Shown here piece by piece: positions 48,070 through 60,141 of a DNA stretch of 64,000 nt. A program made the translations under genes and the position numbers. A model generated the notes under the pieces. The model was not told the DNA's origin. It made no database searches and was given only the letters and a program-made list of their open reading frames with translations. This DNA is from Prosopocoilus inquinatus (taxonomy: Eukaryota > Arthropoda > Insecta > Coleoptera > Lucanidae): positions 2,531,001-2,595,000 of the forward strand of contig JAYKNF010000014.1 of the NCBI GenBank assembly GCA_036172665.1, given 5' to 3'. Positions within the stretch are counted from its first letter, which is position 1. Every line of letters starts with the position of its first letter.

Positions 48070-51000
48070 GGATCGATTAGATATATCACAGGAACAACGC
48101 CAATGCGTGTTGTTTCGTTTAAAACTATTTCCAGCTTCTGCTGCGTCCGAAAATTTCGTATCTCACATTAGAGTTACTGGAGTCCATCGAAACGTCAAAT
48201 AACATAGTAGCTAAGTAAGGATCGATTAGATACATCACAGGAACAACGCTAATGCGTGTTGTTTCGTTCAAAACTATTTCCAGCTTCTGCTGCGTCCGAA
48301 AACGTCGAATCTCACATCAGAGTTACTGGAGCCCATCGAAACGTCAAATAACATGATAGATAAGTAAGGATCGATTAGATACATCACAGGAACATCGCTA
48401 ATGCGTGTTGTTTCGTTTAAAACTATTTCCAGCTTCTGCTACGTCCGAAAACGTCGTATCTCACATCAGAGATACTGGAGCCCATCGAAACGTCAAATAA
48501 CATAATAGATAAGTAAGGATCTATTAGATACAGCACAGGAACAACGCTTAAACGTGTTGTTTCGTTTAAAACTATTTCCAGCTTCTGCTGCGTCCGAAAA
48601 CGTCGTATCTCACATCAGAGTTACTGGAGCCCATCGAAACGTCAAATAACATGATAGATAAGTAAGGATCGATTAGATACAGCACAGGAACAACGCTAAA
48701 ACGTGTTGTTTCGTTTACAACTATTTCCAGCTCCAGCTGCGTCCGAAAACTTCGTATCTCACATCTAAGTTACTGGAGTCCATCGAAACGCCAAATAACA
48801 TGATAGATGAGTAAGGATCGATTAGATACTTCACAGGAACAACGCTAATGCGTGTTGTTTCGTTTAAAACTATTTCCAGCTTCTGCTGCGTCCGAGAACT
48901 TCGTATCTCACGTCAGGGTTACTGGAGTCCATCCAAACGTCAAATAACATAATAGATAAGTAAGGATCGATTAGATACACCACAGGAACAACGCTAATAC
49001 GTGGTGTTTCGTTTAAAACTATTTCCAGCTCCTGCTGCGTCCAAAAACTTTGTATCTCACATCAGACTTACTGGAGTCCATCCAAACGTCAAATAACATG
49101 TTAGATAAGTAAGGATCGTTTAGATACATCACAGGAACAACGCTAATAGGTGGTGTTTCGTTTAAAACTATTTCCAGCTCCTGCTGCTTCCAAAACCTTT
49201 GTATCTCACATCAGACTTACTGGAGTCCATCCAAACTTTAAATTACATGTTAGATAAGTAAGGATCGATTAGATACATCACAGGAACAACGCTAATACGT
49301 GTTGTTTCGTTTAAAACTATTTCCAGCTTCTGCTGCGTCCGAAAACGTCGTATCTCACATTAGAGTTACTGGAGTCCATCGAAACGTCAAATAACATAGT
49401 AGCTAAGTAAGGATCGATTAGATACATCACAGGAACAACGCTAATGCGTGTTGTTTCGTTTAAAACTATTTCCAGCTTCTGCTGCGTCCGAAAACGTCGT
49501 ATCTCACATCAGAGCTACTGGAGTCCATCGAAACGCCAAATAACATGATAGATAAGTAAGGATCGATTAGATACAGCACAGGAACAACGCTAATACGTGT
49601 TGTTTCGTTTAAAACTATTTCCAGCTCCTGCTGCTTCCAAAAACTTTGTATCTCACATCAGACTTACTGGAGTCCATCCAAACTTTAAATTACATGTTAG
49701 ATAAGTAAGGATCGATTAGATACATCACAGGAACGACGCTAATACGTGTTGTTTCGTTTAAAACTATTTCCAGCTTCTGCTGCGTTCGAAAACGTCGTAT
49801 CTCACATCAGACTTACTGGAGTATATCGAAACGTCAAATAACATGATAGATGAGTAAGGATCGATTAGATACATCACAGGAATGCGTGCTGTTTCGTTTA
49901 AAACTATTTCCATCTTCTGCTGCGTCCGAAAACGTCGTATCTCACATCAGAGCTACTGGAGTCCATCGAAACGCCAAATAACATGATAGACGAGTAAGGA
50001 TCGATTAGATATATCACAGGAACAACGCTAATATGTGTTGTTTCGTTTAAAACTATTTCCAGCTGCTGCTGCGTCGGAAAATTTCGTATCTCACGTTAGA
50101 GTTACTGGAGTCCATCGAAACGTCAAATAACATAGTAGCTAAGTAAGGATCGATTAGATACATCACAGGAACAACGCTAATAGGTGTTGTTTCGTTCAAA
50201 ACTATTTCCAGCTTCTGCTGCGTAAAAAACTTTGTATCTCACATCAGAGTTACTGGAGTCCATCCAAACGTCAAATAACATGATAGATGAGTAAGGATCG
50301 ATTAGATATATCACAGGAACAACGCCAATACGTGTTGCTTCGTTTAAAACTATTTCCAGCTTCTGCTGCGTCCGAAAACGTCGTATCTCACATCAGAGTT
50401 ACTGGAGTCCATCGAAACGTCAAATAATATGATAGATAAGTAATTATCTATTAGATACAGCACAGGAACAACGCTAATACGTGTTGTTTCGTTTAAAACT
50501 ATTTCCAGCTCCTGCTGCGTCCAAAAACTTTGTATCTCACATCAGACTTACTGGAGTCCATCCAAACGTCAAATAACATGATTGATGAGTAAGGATCGAT
50601 TAGATACATCACAGGAACAACGCTAATATGTGTTGTTTCGTTTCAAACTATTTCCAGCTGCTGGTGCGTCCGAAAATTTCGTATCTCACATTAGAGTTAC
50701 TGGAGTCCATCGAAACGTCAAATAACATAGTAGCTAAGTAAGGATTGATTAGATACATCACAGGAACAACGCTAATACGTGTTGTTTCGTTCAAAACTAT
50801 TTCCAGCTTCTGCTGCGTCCAAAAACTTTGTATCTCACATCAGAGTTACTGGAGTCCATCCAAACGTCAAATAACATGATAGATGAGTAAGGATCGATTA
50901 GGTACATCACAGGAACAACGCTAATACGTGTTGTTTCGTTTAAAACTATTTCCAGCTTCTGCTGCGTCCGAGAACTTCGTATCTAAAGTCAGGGTTACTG

Positions 51001-52231
51001 GAGTCCATCCAAACGTCAAATAACATGATAGATAAGTAAGGATCGATTAGATACATCACAGGAACAACGCTAATGCATGTTGTTTCGTTTAAAACTATTT
51101 CTAGCTTCAGCTGCGTCCGAGAACTTCGTATCTCACATCTAAGTTACTGGAGTCCATCGTAACGCCAAATAACATGATAGATGAGTAAGGATCGATTAGA
51201 TACAGCACAGGAACAACGCTAATACGTGTTGTTTCGTTTAAAACTATTTCCAGCTCCTGCTGCGTCCAAAAACTTTGTATCTCACATCAGACTTACTGGA
51301 GTGTATCCAAACTTTAAATAACATGTTAGATAAGTAAGGATCGTTTAGATACATCACAGGAACAACGCTAATAGGTGTTGTTTCGTTCAAAACTATTTCC
51401 AGATTCTGCTGCGTCCGAAATCTTTGTATCTCTCATCCTAGTTACTGGAGTCCATCCAAACGTCAAATAACATGATAGATGAGTAAGGATCGATTAGATA
51501 CATCACAGGAACAACGCTAATACGTGTTATTTCGTTTAATACTATTTCCAGCTTCTGCTGCGTCCGGAAACGTCGTATCTCACATCAGAGTTACTGGAGT
51601 CCATCGAAACGTCAAATAACATGATAGATGAGTAAGGATCGATTAGATACATCACAGGAACAACGCTAATGCCTGTTGCTTCGTTTAAAACTATTTCCAG
51701 CTTCTGCTGCGTCCGAGAACTTCGTATCTCACGTCAGGGTTACTGGAGTCCATCCAAACGTCAAATATCATGATAGATAAGTAAGGATCGATTAGATACA
51801 GCACAGGAACAACGCTAATACGTGTTGTTTCGTTTAAAACTATTTCCAGCTCCTGCTGCGTCCCAAAACTTTGTATCTCACATCAGACTCACTGGAGTCC
51901 ACCCAAACGTCAAATAACATGATAGATGAGTAAGGATCGATTAGATACATCACAGGAACAACGCTAATACGTGTTGTTTCGTTTAAAACTATTTCCAGCT
52001 TCTGCTGCGTCCGAAAACGTCGTATCTCACATCAGAGTTACTGGAGTCCATCCAAACGTCAAATAACATGATAGATAAGTAAGGATCGATTAGATACAGC
52101 ACAGGAAAAACGCTAATACGTGTTGTTTCGTTTAAAACTATTTCCAGCTCCTGCTGCGTCCAAAAACTTTGTATCTCACATCAGAGTTACTGGAGTCCAT
52201 CCAAACGTCAAATAACATGATAGATTAGTAA
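48070..52231 (-). repeat. 28-monomer higher-order repeat (4,162 bp), copy 1
   Basis: Twenty-eight monomers, 28 x 149 minus 10 bp; the 10 bp are the 9-bp deletion at 49,880 and a 1-bp loss in CGTAAAAAAC at 50,221. Markers and their partners 4,161-4,162 bp downstream: CGTCGAATC (48,303/52,465), GGATCTATTAG (48,519/52,681), the 9-bp deletion (49,880/54,042), CGTAAAAAAC (50,221/54,383), CTGGTGCGTC (50,661/54,822), ATCTAAAGTC (50,981/55,142), TACGTGTTAT (51,521/55,682), TCAAATATCA (51,761/55,922) and TAGATTAGTA (52,221/56,382). The end abuts copy 2 directly. This is the clearest HOR in the window. Confidence 0.9.
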
Positions 52232-55200
52232 GGATCGATTAGATACATCACCGGAACAACGCCAATGCGTGTTGTTTCGTTTAAAACTATTTCCAGCTTC
52301 TGCTGCGTCCGAAAATTTCGTATCTCACATTAGAGTTACTGGAGTCCATCGAAACGTCAAATAACATAGTAGCTAAGTAAGGATCGATTAGATACATCAC
52401 AGGAACAACGCTAATGCGTGTTGTTTCGTTCAAAACTATTTCCAGCTTCTGCTGCGTCCGAAAACGTCGAATCTCACATCAGAGTTACTGGAGCCCATCG
52501 AAACGTCAAATAACATGATAGATAAGTAAGGATCGATTAGATACATCACAGGAACATCGCTAATGCGTGCTGTTTCGTTTAAAACTATTTCCAGCTTCTG
52601 CTGCGTCCGAAAACGTCGTATCTCACATCAGAGATACTGGAGCCCATCGAAACGTAAAATAACATAATAGATAAGTAAGGATCTATTAGATACAGCACAG
52701 GAACAACGCTTAAACGTGTTGTTTCGTTTAAAACTATTTCCAGCTTCTGCTGCGTCCGAAAACGTCGTATCTCACATCAGAGTTACTGGAGCCCATCGAA
52801 ACGTCAAATAACATGATAGATAAGTAAGGATCGATTAGATACAGCACAGGAACAACGCTAAAACGTGTTGTTTCGTTTACAACTATTTCCAGCTCCTGCT
52901 GCGTCCGAAAACTTCGTATCTCACATCTAAGTTACTGGAGTCCATCGAAACGCCAAATAACATGATAGATGAGTAAGGATCGATTAGATACTTCACAGGA
53001 ACAACGCTAATGCGTGTTGTTTCGTTTAAAACTATTTCCAGCTTCTGCTGCGTCCGAAAACGTCGAATCTCACATCAGAGTTACTGGAGCCCATCCAAAC
53101 GTCAAATAACATAATAGATAAGTAAGGATCGAATAGATACACCACAGGAACAACGCTAATACGTGGTGTTTCGTTTAAAACTATTTCCAGCTCCTGCTGC
53201 GTCCAAAAACTTTGTATCTCACATCAGACTTACTGGAGTCCATCCAAACGTCAAATAACATTTTAGATAAGTAAGGATCGTTTAGATACATCACAGGAAC
53301 AACGCTAATACGTGGTGTTTCGTTTAAAACTATTTCCAGCTCCTGCTGCTTCCAAAAACTTTGTATCTCACATCAGACTTACTGGAGTCCATCCAAACTT
53401 TAAATTACATGTTAGATAAGTAAGGATCGATTAGATACATCACAGGAACAACGCTAATACGTGTTGTTTCGTTTAAAACTATTTCCAGCTTCTGCTGCGT
53501 CCGAAAACTTCGTATCTCACATTAGAGTTACTGGAGTCCATCGAAACGTCAAATAACATAGTAGCTAAGTAAGGATCGATTAGATACATCACAGGAACAA
53601 CGCTAATGCGTGTTGTTTCGTTTAAAACTATTTCCAGCTTCTGCTGCGTCCGAAAACGTCGTATCTCACATCAGAGCTACTGGAGTCCATCGAAACGCCA
53701 AATAACATGATAGATAAGTAAGGATCGATTAGATACAGCACAGGAACAACGCTAATACGTGTTGTTTCGTTTAAAACTATTTCCAGCTCCTGCTGCTTCC
53801 AAAAACTTTGTATCTCACATCAGACTTACTGGAGTCCATCCAAACTTTAAATTACATGTTAGATAAGTAAGGATCGATTAGATACATCACAGGAACGACG
53901 CTAATACGTGTTGTTTCGTTTAAAACTATTTCCAGCTTCTGCTGCGTTCGAAAACGTCGTATCTCACATCAGACTTACTGGAGTCCATCGAAACGTCAAA
54001 TAACATGATAGATGAGTAAGGATCGATTAGATACATCACAGGAATGCGTGTTGTTTCGTTTAAAACTATTTCCATTTTCTGCTGCGTCCGAAAACGTCGT
54101 ATCTCACATCAGAGCTACTGGAGTCCATCGAAACGCCAAATAACATGATAGATGAGTAAGGATCGATTAGATATATCACAGGAACAACGCTAATATGTGT
54201 TGTTTCGTTTAAAACTATTTCCAGCTGCTGCTGCGTCGGAAAATTTCGTATCTCACGTTAGAGTTACTGGAGTCCATCGAAACGTCAAATAACATAGTAG
54301 CTAAGTAAGGATCGATTAGATACATCACAGGAACAACGCTAATAGGTGTTGTTTCGTTCAAAACTATTTCCAGCTTCTGCTGCGTAAAAAACTTTGTATC
54401 TCACATCAGAGTTACTGGAGTCCATCCAAACGTCAAATAACATGATAGATGAGTAAGGATCGATTAGATATATCACAGGAACAACGCCAATACGTGTTGC
54501 TTCGTTTAAAACTATTTCCAGCTTCTGCTGCGTCCGAAAACGTCGTATCTCACATCAGAGTTACTGGAGTCCATCGAAACGTCAAATAACATGATAGATA
54601 AGTAATTATCTATTAGATACATCACAGGAACAACGCTAATAGGTGTTGTTTCGTTCAAAACTATTTCCAGCTTCTGCTGCGTAAAAAACTTTGTATCTCA
54701 CATCAGACTTACTGGAGTCCATCCAAACGTCAAATAACATGATTGATGAGTAAGGATCGATTAGATACATCACAGGAACAACGCTAATATGTGTTGTTTC
54801 GTTTCAAACTATTTCCAGCTGCTGGTGCGTCCGAAAATTTCGTATCTCACATTAGAGTTACTGGAGTCCATCGAAACGTCAAATAACATAGTAGCTAAGT
54901 AAGGATTGATTAGATACATCACAGGAACAACGCTAATACGTGTTGTTTCGTTCAAAACTATTTCCAGCTTCTGCTGCGCCCAAAAACTTTGTATCTCACA
55001 TCAGAGTTACTGGAGTCCATCCAAACGTCAAATAACATGATAGATGAGTAAGGATCGATTAGATACATTACAGGAAAAACGCTAATACGTGTTGTTTCGT
55101 TTAAAACTATTTCCAGCTTCTGCTGCGTCCGAGAACTTCGTATCTAAAGTCAGGGTTACTGGAGTCCATCCAAACGTCAAATAACATGATAGATAAGTAA

Positions 55201-56392
55201 GGATCGATTAGATACATCACAGGAACAACGCTAATGCATGTTGTTTCGTTTAAAACTATTTCTAGCTTCAGCTGCGTCCGAGAACTTCGTATCTCACATC
55301 TAAGTTACTGGAGTCCATCGTAACGCCAAATAACATGATAGATGAGTAAGGATCGATTAGATACAGCACAGGAACAACGCTAATACGTGTTGTTTCGTTT
55401 AAAACTATTTCCAGCTCCTGCTGCGTCCAAAAACTTTGTATCTCACATCAGACTTACTGGAGTGTATCCAAACTTTAAATAACATGTTAGATAAGTAAGG
55501 ATCGTTTAGATACATCACAGGAACAACGCTAATAGGTGTTGTTTCGTTCAAAACTATTTCCAGCTTCTGCTGCGTCCGAAATCTTTGTATCTCTCATCCT
55601 AGTTACTGGAGTCCATCCAAACGTCAAATAACATGATAGATGAGTAAGGATCGATTAGATACATCACAGGAACAACGCTAATACGTGTTATTTCGTTTAA
55701 TACTATTTCCAGCTTCTGCTGCGTCCGGAAACGTCGTATCTCACATCAGAGTTACTGGAGTCCATCGAAACGTCAAATAACATGATAGATGAGTAAGGAT
55801 CGATTAGATACATCACAGGCACAACGCTAATGCCTGTTGCTTCGTTTAAAACTATTTCCAGCTTCTGCTGCGTCCGAGAACTTCGTATCTCACGTCAGGG
55901 TTACTGGAGTCCATCCAAACGTCAAATATCATGATAGATAAGTAAGGATCGATTAGATACAGCACAGGAACAACGCTAATACGTGTTGTTTCGTTTAAAA
56001 CTATTTCCAGCTCCTGCTGCGTCCCAAAACTTTGTATCTCACATCAGACTCACTGGAGTCCACCCAAACGTCAAATAACATGATAGATGAGTAAGGATCG
56101 ATTAGATACATCACAGGAACAACGCTAATACGTGTTGTTTCGTTTAAAACTATTTCCAGCTTCTGCTGCGTCCGAAAACGTCGTATCTCACATCAGAGTT
56201 ACTGGAGTCCATCCAAACGTCAAATAACATGATAGATAAGTAAGGATCGATTAGATACAGCACAGGAACAACGCTAATACGTGTTGTTTCGTTTAAAACT
56301 ATTTCCAGCTCCTGCTGCGTCCAAAAACTTTGTATCTCACATCAGAGTTACTGGAGTCCATCCAAACGTCAAATAACATGATAGATTAGTAA
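52232..56392 (-). repeat. 28-monomer higher-order repeat (4,161 bp), copy 2
   Basis: Second head-to-tail copy of the 28-monomer unit. It differs from copy 1 by scattered substitutions and by two patches. Near 53,050-53,095 the sequence follows a different monomer type (CGTCGAATC with GGAGCCCATC). Near 54,615-54,690 the CGTAAAAAAC type has replaced the CGTCCAAAAAC type, which makes this copy 1 bp shorter. Beyond 56,392 the next monomers match the 41.7/61.9-kb region, not a third HOR copy, so within the window the unit is present twice only. Confidence 0.9.
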
Positions 56393-58125
56393 GGATCGAT
56401 TAGATACATCACAGGAACAACGCTAATATGTGTTGTTTCGTTTCAAACTATTTCCAGCTGCTGCTGCGTCCGAAAATTTCGTATCTCACATTAGAGTTAC
56501 TGGAGTCCATCGAAACGTCAAATAACATAGTAGCTAAGTAAGGATCGATTAGATACATCACAGGAACAACGCTAATACGTGTTGTTTCGTTCAAAACTAT
56601 TTCCAGCTTCTGCTGCGTCCAAAAACTTTGTATCTCACATCAGAGTTACTGGAGTCCATCCAAAAGTCAAATAATATGATAGATGAGTAAGGATCGATTA
56701 GATACATCACAGGAACAACGCTAATACGTGTTGTTTCGTTTAAAACTATTTCCAGCTTCGGCTGCGTCCGAGAACTTCGTATCTCACGTCAGGGTTACTG
56801 GAGTCCATCCAAACGTCAAATAACATGATAGATAAGTAAGGATCGATTAGATACATCACTGGAACAACGCTAATGCATGTTGTTTCGTTTAAAACTATTT
56901 CTAGCTTCAGCTGCGTCCGAGAACTTCGTATCTCACATCTAAGTTACTGGAGTCCATCGTAACGCCAAATAACATGATAGATGAGTAAGGATCGATTAGA
57001 TACATCACAGGAACAACGCTAATGCGTGTTGTTTCGTTTAAAACTATTTCTATCTTCTGCTGCGTCCGAAAACGTCGTATCTCACATCAGAGCTACTGGA
57101 GTCCATCGAAACGCCAAATAACATGATAGATGAGTAAGGATCGATTAGATATATCACAGGAACAACGCTAATATGTGTTGTTTCGTTTAAAACTATTTCC
57201 AGCTGCTGCTGCTTCGGAAAATTTCGTATCTCACGTTAGAGTTACTGGAGTCCATCGAAACGTCAAATAACATAGTAGCTAAGTAAGGATCGATTAGATA
57301 CATCACAGGAACAACGCTAATAGGTGTTGTTTCGTTCAAAACTATTTCCAGGTTCTGCTGCGTCCAAAAACTTTGTATCTCACATCAGAGTTACTGGAGT
57401 CCATCCAAACGTCAAATAACATGATAGATGAGTAAGGATCGATTAGATATATCACAGGAACAACGCCAATACGTGTTGCTTCGTTTAAAACTATTTCCAG
57501 CTTCTGCTGCGTCCGAAAACGTCGTAACTCACATTAGAGTTACTGGAGTCCATCGAAACGTCAAATAACATAGTAGCTAAGTAAGGATCGATTAGATACA
57601 TCACAGGAACAACGCTAATGCGTGTTGTTTCGTTTAAAACTATTTCCAGCTTCTGCTGCGTCCGATAACCTTGTATCTCACATTAGAGTTACTGGAGTCT
57701 GTCCAAACGTCAAATAACATGATAGATGAGTAAGGATCGATTAGATACATTACAGGAACAACGCTAATATGTGTTGTTTCGTTTAAAACTATTTCCAGCT
57801 GCTGCTGCGTCCGAAAACGTCGTATCTCACATCAGAGTTACTGGAGTCCATCGAAATGTCAAATAACATGATAGATAAGTAAGGATCGATTAGATACAGC
57901 ACAGGAACAACGCTAATGCGTGTTGTTTCGTTTAAAACTATTTCTAGCTTCAACTGGGTCCGAGAACTTCGTATCTCACATCTAAGTTACTGGAGTTCAT
58001 CGAAACGCCAAATAACATGATAGATGAGTAAGGATCGATTAGATACATCACAGGAACAACGCTAATACGTGTTGTTTCATTTAAAACTATTTCCAGCTTC
58101 AGCTGCGTCCGAGAACTTCGTATCT

Positions 58126-60141
58126 CACATTAGAGTTACTGGAGTCCATCGAAACGTCAAATAACATGTTAGATAAGTAAGGATCGTTTAGATACATCAC
58201 AGGAACAACGCTAATACGTGTTGTTTCGTTCAAAACTATTTCCAGCTTCTGCTGCGTCCGATAACTTTGTATCTCACATCAGAGTTACTGGAGTCTGTCC
58301 AAACGTCAAATAACATGATAGATGAGTAAGGATCGATTAGATACATTACAGGAACAACGCTAATATGTGTTGTTTCGTTTAAAACTATTTCCAGCTGCTG
58401 CTGCGTCCGAAAACGTCGTATCTCACATCAGAGTTACTGGAGTCCATCGAAATGTCAAATAACATGATAGATAAGTAAGGATCGATTAGATACAGCACAG
58501 GAACAACGCTAATGCGTGTTGTTTCATTTAAAACTATTTCTAGCTTCAGCTGGGTCCGAGAACTTCGTATCTCACATCTAAGTTACTGGAGTTCATCGAA
58601 ACGCCAAATAACATGATAGATGAGTAAGGATCGATTAGATACATCACAGGAACAACGCTAATGCGTGTTGTTTCGTTTAAAACTATTTCCAGCTTCTGCT
58701 GCGTCCGAAAATTTCGTATCTCACATTAGAGTTACTGGAGTCCATCGAAACGTCAAATAACATAGTAGCTAAGTAAGGATCGATTAGATACATCACAGGA
58801 ACAACGCTAATGCGTGTTGTTTCGTTCAAAACTATTTCCAGCTTCTGCTGCGTCCGAAAACGTCGTATCTCACATCAGAGTTACTGGAGCCCATCGAAAC
58901 GTCAAATAACATGATAGATAAGTAAGGATCGATTAGATACATCACAGGAACATCGCTAATGCGTGTTGTTTCGTTTAAAACTATTTCCAGCCTCTGCTGC
59001 GTCCGAAAACGTCGTATCTCACATCAGAGTTACTGGAGCCCATCGAAACGTCAAATAACATGATAGATAAGTAAGGATCGATTAGATACAGCACAGGAAC
59101 AACGCTAAAACGTGTTGTTTCGTTTAAAACTATTTCCAGCTTCTGCTGCGTCCGAAAACGTCGTATCTCACTCTAAGTTACTGGAGTCCATCGAAACGCC
59201 AAATAACATGATAGATGAGTAAGGATCGATTAGATACAGCACAGGAACAACGCTAATGCGTGTTGTTTCGTTTAAAACTATTTCTAGCTTCAGCTGCGTC
59301 CGAGAACTTCGTATCTCACATCTAAGTTACTGGAGTCCATCGTAACGCCAAATAAAATGTTAGATAAGTAAGGATCGTTTAGATACATCACAGGAACAAC
59401 GCTAATACGTGTTGTTTCGTTCAAAATTATTTCCAGCTTCTACCGCGTCCGAGAACTTTGTATCTCTCATCGGAGTTACTGGAGTCCGTCCAAACGTCAA
59501 ATAACATGATAGATGAGTAAGGATCGATTAGATACATCACAGGAACAACGCTAATATGTGTTGTTTCATTTAAAATTATTTCCAGCTGCTGCTGCGTCCG
59601 AAAATTTCGTATCTCACATTAGAGTTACTGGAGTCCATCGAAACGTCAAATAACATAGCAGCTAAGTAAGGATCGATTAGATACATCACAGGAACAACGT
59701 TAATACGTGTTGTTTCGTTCAAAACTATTTCCAGCTTCTGCTGCGTCCAAAAACTTTGTATCTCACATCAGAGTTACTGGAGTCCATCCAAACGTCAAAT
59801 AACATGATAGATGAGTAAGGATCGATTAGATACATCACAGGAACAATGCTAATACGTGTTGTTTCGTTTAAAACTATTTCCAGCTTCTGCTGCGTCCGAA
59901 AACGTCGTATCTCACATTAGAGTTACTGGAGTCCATCGAAACGTCAAATAACATAGTAGCTAAGTAAGGATCGATTAGATACATCACAGGAACAACGCTA
60001 ATGCGTGTTGTTTCGTTTAAAACTATTTCCAGCTTCTGCTGCGTCCGAAAACGTCGTATCTCACATCAGAGCTACTGGAGTCCATCGAAACGCCAAATAA
60101 CATGATAGATAAGTAAGGATCGATTAGATACAGCACAGGAA
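58126..60141 (-). repeat. Right-arm block, copy 2 (offset 15,474 from 42,652-44,667)
   Basis: Second copy of 42,652-44,667. A few private changes are seen (CAGCCTCTGC near 58,989, CATCGGAG near 59,468, AAATAAAATG near 59,351). Its right part overlaps the block shared with 39.3-41.3 kb, so two duplication series meet here. Confidence 0.8.
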
